NCBI RefSeq assembly: GCF_001513965.1
Contig: NZ_KQ948045.1
Coordinates: forward strand, 11,032 to 75,031
Length of the DNA: 64,000 bases
Direction of reading: 5' to 3'
Source: Streptomyces cellostaticus
Lineage (GTDB): Bacteria; Actinomycetota; Actinomycetes; Streptomycetales; Streptomycetaceae
Shown here: piece after piece, positions 59,840-64,000 of the stretch
Numbering within the stretch: the first letter of the stretch is position 1
How the letters are laid out: each line of letters begins with the position of its first letter
Made by a program: the position numbers and the translations under genes
The notes under the pieces: model-generated
Seen by the model: the letters and a program-made list of their open reading frames with translations, nothing else
The model's database searches: none
What the model was told of the DNA's origin: nothing

Positions 59840-60886
59840 CTACGAGTCCGACGGCGCGGGTGCCCCGTACCGGGTGCGGAGTTCGTGGACGACCGCGAAG
59901 GCGGCCGCGGTCAGCGGTACCGCGAGGAGCATGCCGAGGATGCCCGCGACGGACGCCCCGGCGGTGATCGTCAGCATCACCACCGCGGGGTGCATCTGCA
60001 CGGTCCGGCTCTGGATGGCCGGCTGGAGCACATGCCCTTCCAGTACCTGCACCGCGAGCACGACCCCGAGCGCCCACAGCGCGATGACGAAGCCGCGGTC
60101 GGCGAGGGCGACCAGCACGGACACCGCGCCGGAGAGGAAGGCGCCGAGGTAGGGGATGTAGGCGGTGACGAAGACGAGCGCGCCGAGGCCGACCGCGCCG
60201 GGCACCTTGAGGATCAGCAGGCCGATGCCGATGCAGGTGGCGTCGATGAGGGCGATGAGGGTCGTACCGCGCATGAACCCTTCGACGGCCTCGTAGGCGC
60301 GCCGTGCCATGGCCTCCAGGGTGTCGGCGGTCTCCCCGGGGGCGACGGCGCGGAGGTTTTCGACCACCCGGTGGGAGTCGCGCAGGAAGAAGAAGACGAG
60401 CAGCAGTGCGAGCACGGCCATCGCGAGGGACTCGCCGACCACGCTGACCCCGCTGATGACATTGGACACGGCGGTGCCGCCGAACCTGCCGAGCAGCTTG
60501 CGCGCGTTGGCGGCGAGGTCGTCCAGCCCGGTTCCGGCGGCCCCGAAGTGCTGGGCGACCGATGCGGCGGCGTCCCGGAGCGAGGCGACGATCTGGTCCC
60601 CGGTGTCGATCAGGGCGGCGACGACGATGTAGACGGCGCCGCCGACGACGGCCACGACGGCGACACAGGTCAGCCCGGCCGCGAGCGAGCGTTGCACCCC
60701 CGCCGCGACCAGCCTGCGGTGCAACGGCCCGAGCAGCGCGCTCCCGAGCAGGGCGAGCAGCACCGGAACGACAGCGGTCCGGAACTCCGAGCACAGCCGC
60801 ACCCCCACCCATCCGACCCCGGTGACGAGCAGCAGCACGGCACACCAGGCGGCGAGACGGCGAACGGGCTCGGGCAGCGACAGCAC
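59840..60886 (-). CDS. AI-2E family transporter
   Basis: 348 residues with seven to eight helices. The conserved parts are LLVFFFLRDSHRVVENL, GFMRGTTLIALIDATCIGIG, AYIPYLGAFLSG and QVLEGHVLQPAIQSR. Members carry small signals or ions; a role in autoinducer-2 export is not shown for this protein. GTG 60886. Stop lies 17 bp from the convergent phosphatase stop. Confidence 0.92.
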   Translation of the reverse strand: MLSLPEPVRRLAAWCAVLLLVTGVGWVGVRLCSEFRTAVVPVLLALLGSALLGPLHRRLVAAGVQRSLAAGLTCVAVVAVVGGAVYIVVAALIDTGDQIVASLRDAAASVAQHFGAAGTGLDDLAANARKLLGRFGGTAVSNVISGVSVVGESLAMAVLALLLVFFFLRDSHRVVENLRAVAPGETADTLEAMARRAYEAVEGFMRGTTLIALIDATCIGIGLLILKVPGAVGLGALVFVTAYIPYLGAFLSGAVSVLVALADRGFVIALWALGVVLAVQVLEGHVLQPAIQSRTVQMHPAVVMLTITAGASVAGILGMLLAVPLTAAAFAVVHELRTRYGAPAPSDS

Positions 60887-60948
60887 GCATCCAGCGGATC
60901 ATGCGCAGGTACGGCTGTCCTGCCGCACGGGCCCGTCCGGGTGAGGGT

Positions 60949-60984
60949 CGCTCACCCCAGCGCTCACCCCAGCGCTCACCCCAG
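60949..60984. repeat. Three 12-bp tandem repeats
   Basis: CGCTCACCCCAG three times in a row. The third unit overlaps the stop of the small minus-strand frame at 60976. Confidence 0.7.
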
Positions 60985-61299
60985 CGCCCGCTCCACGACG
61001 AGCAGCAGCTCCTGCGCCAGGAACGCCCTCACCTCCTCCGGTGCCGCCCCCGTCCGCTCCTCGAGCGTCGCCCTCAGGTCGGACCAGCACCGCCGTACGC
61101 ACTCCGTCAGGCCGGCGTCCCCGGCCGGCAGGACCGCCGTGACCGCGACCAGTTCCACCCGGCGCACCTCCGGCTCGCCGTGCTCCGGCAGGGCCGGGAT
61201 CAGCCTCTTGCGCTCGTACGTGCGCAGGGTGCGCAGGGGGAGCCACACGCGGGAAGCCCCCCGCGCCATCGTCGCGGGGGGCTTCACCGTCTGCTCCAC
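60976..61299 (-). CDS. Hypothetical protein, TetR C-terminus-like
   Basis: 107 residues, no signal peptide. The last 45 (LRATLEERTGAAPEEVRAFL, AQELLLVVERALG) resemble the ligand-domain end of TetR regulators, but no DNA-binding domain is present; VKPPATMARGASRVWLPLRT precedes instead. Either a small gene or a fragment. No strong ribosome site. Confidence 0.4.
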   Translation of the reverse strand: MEQTVKPPATMARGASRVWLPLRTLRTYERKRLIPALPEHGEPEVRRVELVAVTAVLPAGDAGLTECVRRCWSDLRATLEERTGAAPEEVRAFLAQELLLVVERALG

Positions 61300-61402
61300 C
61301 AGTCACCGGGGACGCGAGCCGCACAAGGCCCGCTCTCTCTCCCTCCACAGGCGCCGACTCCGCCCGCTCACCCACCGGTTCACGCGGTGGTGGGCGGTGA
61401 TA

Positions 61403-61428
61403 CCAGGGGCGCCGGAGCGCGCCCCTGG
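61403..61428 (-). terminator. Hairpin downstream of the small secreted-protein gene
   Basis: CCAGGGGCGC (61403-61412) and GCGCCCCTGG (61419-61428), a 10-bp stem about 130 bases past the stop at 61555. The 250 bp around it hold no convincing gene. Confidence 0.45.
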
Positions 61429-61554
61429 ACCTCACCCAGGCGTGGCATCCACACGCGCGGATGCGGGCTTCGTCGTGGTCCATGGCCGTGCGTGCGTGCG
61501 GTCACCACGCACGTGATCAGCCACTTTCCGCCGTCAGAGGTACTGAATCGACTC

Positions 61555-61836
61555 TTACCCGGCGCTGTTGTTACACCCCATGACCGAGCCGATGTGGGTG
61601 CCCTGTGCACCCGGGTCGCCCTCGCCGTTGAGCGCGTTGCCCAGCAGGCCGTTGAGGATCCCGACCTCGCCGAGGACGTCGAGGTTCAGGTCGTGCGACT
61701 TGCAGTTGGAACTCTGCATGCCACCCCAGCCCTCACCCCCTCGGCCCATGGGTGCGGCGTGGGCAGTGCCGGCGCTCACGAGTCCGACACTGCCGAGGGC
61801 AGCGACCAAAACGGCCGCCTTGCGAAGTTTGTGCAT
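61555..61836 (-). CDS. Small secreted two-Cys protein
   Basis: 93 residues. Signal peptide (MHKLRKAAVLVAALG core, AHA-AP site near 28), then a mature protein of about 65 residues with Cys in SSNCKSH and VMGCNN and a hydrophobic middle (LDVLGEVGILNGLLGNALNG), somewhat like chaplin/rodlin-sized surface proteins but without their motifs. GGAG six bases before ATG 61836. Upstream DNA is AT-rich, with a 17-bp hairpin (61862-61878) in the likely 5' UTR. Confidence 0.75.
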   Translation of the reverse strand: MHKLRKAAVLVAALGSVGLVSAGTAHAAPMGRGGEGWGGMQSSNCKSHDLNLDVLGEVGILNGLLGNALNGEGDPGAQGTHIGSVMGCNNSAG

Positions 61837-61861
61837 GTCATCTCCATGGAGTGAGTCGATG

Positions 61862-61878
61862 CGATCTGCCACAGATCG
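61862..61878 (-). promoter_or_regulatory. 5' UTR hairpin of the small secreted-protein gene
   Basis: CGATCTG / CAGATCG with a three-base loop, about 25 bases before the start codon. Further upstream (61895-61920) is an AT-rich block suited to a promoter. Confidence 0.35.
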
Positions 61879-61987
61879 ACCTCTTACAGTGAGGGAGATT
61901 AATAGGAAACTAATACAAAACGGACATCGACACGCCGATTCTATGATCTTCGTACTCCTGAGTCGCTGCACCGACGCGGCCCGGATG

Positions 61988-62025
61988 CGACCGAGCCCCG
62001 TCCAGGTCCGGACGGGGCTCGGTCG
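61988..62025 (-). terminator. Terminator of the pirin gene
   Basis: Perfect 16-bp stem: 61988-62003 (CGACCGAGCCCCGTCC) with 62010-62025, six-base loop, about 20 bases past the stop. Confidence 0.85.
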
Positions 62026-62044
62026 TGTGCGGTCCCGGCGAGGG

Positions 62045-63016
62045 CTACAGCCCGCCCTCGGTCATCCCGTGCACGGCCGGGATCGTGCCCAGGCGGCCCT
62101 TCTGGAAGTCCTCGAAGGCCTGCATCAGCTCGTCCTTGGTGTTCATGACGAACGGGCCGTAGTGCGCCATGGGCTCACGGATGGGCTGTCCGCCGAGGAG
62201 GACGACCTCCAGGTCCGGCGTGTGCGCGTCCTGCTTCTCGTCCGCGCGGACGGTCAGCGAGGAACCGGTGCCGAAGACGGCGGTCTGGCCCACGTGGACG
62301 GGCCGGCGGTCCGTACCGACGCTGCCGCGGCCCGCGAGGACGTACGCGAGGCCGTTGAAGTCCTCGCGCCAGGGCAGGGTGATCTCGGCGCCCGGAGCGA
62401 GGGTCGCGTGGATCATCGTGATCGGCGTGTGCGTGATGCCGGGACCGGCGTGGCCGTCCAGCTCGCCCGCGATGACACGCAGCAGCGCGCCGCCGTCGGC
62501 GGACGTCAGCAGCTGGACGTTGCCGCCGCGGATGTCCTGGTAGCGCGGGGCCATCATCTTGTCCTTGGCCGGGAGGTTCACCCACAGCTGGAGGCCGTGG
62601 AAGAGACCGCCGGACATGACGAGCTTCTCCGGCGGAGCCTCGATGTGCAGGAGGCCCGAGCCCGCGGTCATCCACTGGGTGTCGCCGTTGGTGATGGTGC
62701 CGCCACCGCCGTTGGAGTCCTGGTGGTCGAAGATCCCGTCGATGATGTAGGTGACGGTCTCGAAGCCGCGGTGCGGATGCCAGGGGGTGCCCTTGGGCTC
62801 GCCCGGCGCGTACTCCACCTCGCCCATCTGGTCCATCATGATGAACGGGTCGAGGTACTGGTAATTGATCCCGGCGAACGCCCGGCGCACCGGGAAACCC
62901 TCGCCCTCGAAACCGCTCGGCGCGGTCGTGACGGCGAGCACGGGACGCGCCACGGCGTCGGCGGGAGCGGTCACCCGGGGCAGCGTCAGCGGGTTCTCGA
63001 CGGTCACTGCAGGCAT
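62045..63016 (-). CDS. Pirin-family cupin protein
   Basis: 323 residues. WHPHRGFETVTYIIDG carries the metal His pair, followed by DTQWMTAGSGLLHIEAPPE and GLQLWVNLP, all canonical pirin; a second cupin lies C-terminal. Iron-binding, variously a quercetinase or redox-responsive cofactor. AAGGAGG lies seven bases before ATG 63016. A near-palindrome sits upstream. Confidence 0.92.
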   Translation of the reverse strand: MPAVTVENPLTLPRVTAPADAVARPVLAVTTAPSGFEGEGFPVRRAFAGINYQYLDPFIMMDQMGEVEYAPGEPKGTPWHPHRGFETVTYIIDGIFDHQDSNGGGGTITNGDTQWMTAGSGLLHIEAPPEKLVMSGGLFHGLQLWVNLPAKDKMMAPRYQDIRGGNVQLLTSADGGALLRVIAGELDGHAGPGITHTPITMIHATLAPGAEITLPWREDFNGLAYVLAGRGSVGTDRRPVHVGQTAVFGTGSSLTVRADEKQDAHTPDLEVVLLGGQPIREPMAHYGPFVMNTKDELMQAFEDFQKGRLGTIPAVHGMTEGGL

Positions 63017-63044
63017 GGTCGGTACCTCCTTGTACGCCCACTTT

Positions 63045-63060
63045 AGTTGAGCGTTGAACT
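63045..63060 (-). promoter_or_regulatory. Possible operator upstream of pirin
   Basis: AGTTGAGCGTTGAACT: outer AGTT/AACT are inverted, and TTGA occurs twice as a direct repeat. MarR-type sites in Streptomyces can look like this, but no regulator gene adjoins. Confidence 0.35.
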
Positions 63061-63081
63061 TTCTGCCACCTGTAACAGAGA

Positions 63082-63109
63082 GAGCCCGGAGGGAATTCCC
63101 TCCGGGCTC
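63082..63109 (-). terminator. Terminator of the SseB gene
   Basis: 28-bp perfect palindrome (GAGCCCGGAGGGAA and inverse), 27 bases past the stop. Confidence 0.85.
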
Positions 63110-63135
63110 CGCGGCTCCGACCGCTTCCGCGCGCG

Positions 63136-63621
63136 TCAGCCGCCGTACATCCGGCGCATCGCGAAGTCGACCATCTGCTCCACCGCCTTGGCGTCGAACA
63201 CCATCCGGTGCTCGCCCTCCATGTCCAGGACGAAGCCGTAGCCGGTCGGCAGCAGGTCGATCACCTCGGAACCGGTGATCACGAAGTACTTGGACTCCTT
63301 GCCCGCGTACCGGCGCAGCTCCTTGAGCGAGGTGAACATCGGGATCACCGGCTGCTGGGTGTTGTGCAGGGCGAGGAAGCCGGGGGTGTCGCCGCGTGGG
63401 CAGTACACCTTCGACGTCGCGAAGATCTGCTGGAAGTCCTCGGCGGACATCTGCCCGGTGGTGAAGGCGCGCACCGCGTCCGCGAGCGAGGGCGGGGACG
63501 GCTCCGGGTAGAGCGGCGGCTGCTGGCCGTACCCGCCGACACCGCCCGGCATCTGCTGCTGCGGCTGGGCGTACTGCTGCTGAGCGGCGCCCCCGTCCAT
63601 GGGCTGGCCGTATCCGTACAT
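63136..63621 (-). CDS. SseB-family protein
   Basis: 161 residues. Gln/Gly/Pro-rich N terminus (1-45), then the SseB domain: YCPRGDTPGFLALHN, VIPMFTSLKELRRYAGKESKYF, EVIDLLPTGYGFVLD. Cytoplasmic family of unclear function. ATG 63621 is preceded by TACGCT and seven bases (leaderless). Divergent from the hydrolase gene at the window's edge. Confidence 0.88.
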   Translation of the reverse strand: MYGYGQPMDGGAAQQQYAQPQQQMPGGVGGYGQQPPLYPEPSPPSLADAVRAFTTGQMSAEDFQQIFATSKVYCPRGDTPGFLALHNTQQPVIPMFTSLKELRRYAGKESKYFVITGSEVIDLLPTGYGFVLDMEGEHRMVFDAKAVEQMVDFAMRRMYGG

Positions 63622-63672
63622 GGGCGCAAGCGTACCGAGCGGCAAGGGTCCGGCGGGGCTCGGGAAATTTAT

Positions 63673-63722
63673 GTAGCGAGCGTTAGAGAACGCTGGTACC
63701 GTTTCTGTATCGACCGCTACAG
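63673..63722. promoter_or_regulatory. Inverted-repeat cluster between SseB and hydrolase genes
   Basis: TGTAGCG (63673-63679) is inverted as CGCTACA (63715-63721). Inside are AGCGTT-AGAG-AACGCT (63679-63694) and CTGTA-N8-TACAG (63705-63709, 63718-63722). Probably a repressor-operator region, of the kind TetR proteins use. Confidence 0.5.
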
Positions 63723-63757
63723 ATCCTGCTCCGCTGTTCACACCCCGGGGGTGCCCC

Positions 63758-64000
63758 ATGTCCGGATCCGACTCCGGCTCGCGCTCGACGTCCGGTGCCC
63801 GCACCGCCCTGCTCCTCGCACACGGCGCCGGCGGCTCCGTCGCCGCCAACTACGGGCCCGTGATGGAGGAGTTGACGGCCCGGTACACCGTGATCGGCGC
63901 CGACTACCCGGGCGCGGGCACCGCTCCTCGGTCGACACGGCCGCTCGAACTGGACGAGCTGGCCGACCGGCTGGTCGCCGCGGCCGACGCGCAGGGGATC
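63758..64000 (+). CDS. Alpha/beta hydrolase, cut off by the window end
   Basis: 81 residues seen. LLLAHGAGGSVAANY is the oxyanion-loop start, and VIGADYPGAG the next strand and turn, as in alpha/beta hydrolases of the epoxide-hydrolase type. The nucleophile lies beyond the window. Ser/Gly-rich first 14 residues suggest the true start may be later. Confidence 0.8.
   Translation, partial: MSGSDSGSRSTSGARTALLLAHGAGGSVAANYGPVMEELTARYTVIGADYPGAGTAPRSTRPLELDELADRLVAAADAQGI

Noticed and set aside
60976..61299. Complete TetR regulator
   Set aside because: Only a C-terminal-like segment is present and no helix-turn-helix was found upstream in any frame.
59144..61516. 790-codon plus-strand frame crossing the phosphatase end and AI-2E gene
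   Set aside because: No domain, odd composition, and it overlaps two well-supported genes.
61862..61878. c-di-AMP (ydaO-type) riboswitch in the UTR of the small secreted protein
   Set aside because: Only a simple 7-bp hairpin is visible. The long conserved riboswitch core is absent.
1..64000. tRNA, rRNA genes or an intact prophage/insertion sequence
   Set aside because: None recognised on reading. Only small transposase-like and gene remnants were found.

Overview
The window is a very GC-rich, gene-dense stretch of an actinomycete chromosome, almost certainly Streptomyces. The signs are strong G/C bias at third codon positions, frequent GTG (some TTG) starts, many 4-base ATGA/GTGA gene overlaps, Sec/Tat-exported small proteins, SpoIIE-type phosphatases, MocR, PucR and ECF sigma regulators, and a rare TTA codon. 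The neighbourhood of metG, aspS and a short threonyl-tRNA synthetase paralogue looks like ordinary chromosome rather than plasmid or phage. From memory it resembles the SCO3778-SCO3800 neighbourhood of S. coelicolor, but I could not check this.

Layout. 0.3-9 kb: a TPR/coiled-coil pair converging on a flotillin plus giant AAA-ATPase operon. 9-20 kb: a PucR regulator, an NAD-epimerase with a Cys/His insert, a two-component system, and an envelope-glycan-like group (GT2, CofC-like transferase, methyltransferase, molybdopterin oxidoreductase, GT-C-like membrane protein). 20-27 kb: aquaporin, SDR, DUF4328, a 2OG-oxygenase-like protein, a DUF4142 secreted protein, and a threonyl-tRNA synthetase paralogue with nucleoside hydrolase behind a threonine-coded leader peptide. 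27-32 kb: two ECF sigma modules, one with a degenerate L,D-transpeptidase and one with a class A PBP lacking transpeptidase motifs. 32-36 kb: a HTH-TPR regulator beside a small secreted peptide, then three tandem secreted peptidoglycan-binding-like proteins and a HTH/DUF2690 membrane protein. 36-40 kb: an M20 amidohydrolase, then a graveyard of gene fragments and a degenerate caspase-like protein. 40-50 kb: PP2C phosphatase, membrane proteins, MocR regulator divergent from an alpha/beta hydrolase, EEP hydrolase, FUSC transporter and a VWA protein with a long Pro/Glu/Ala tract. 50-64 kb: metG, pectate lyase, DoxX, an AbiEii-type toxin that appears to have cut off the end of a dioxygenase, aspS, a PAS-GAF-PP2C-HATPase protein, AI-2E transporter, a small secreted protein, pirin, SseB and the start of a hydrolase.

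Common themes are cell-envelope maintenance and regulation. Many genes seem to be transcribed as leaderless mRNAs, with a TANNNT box 6-8 bases before the start codon. The most interesting items are the putative threonine attenuator (26.58-26.69 kb), the 157-bp tandem duplication of a two-gene 3' overlap (42.66-43.13 kb), the direct repeats at the MocR promoter, the twin GGGACGTCCC palindromes, and several pseudoenzymes. No tRNA, rRNA, CRISPR array or intact insertion sequence was seen.
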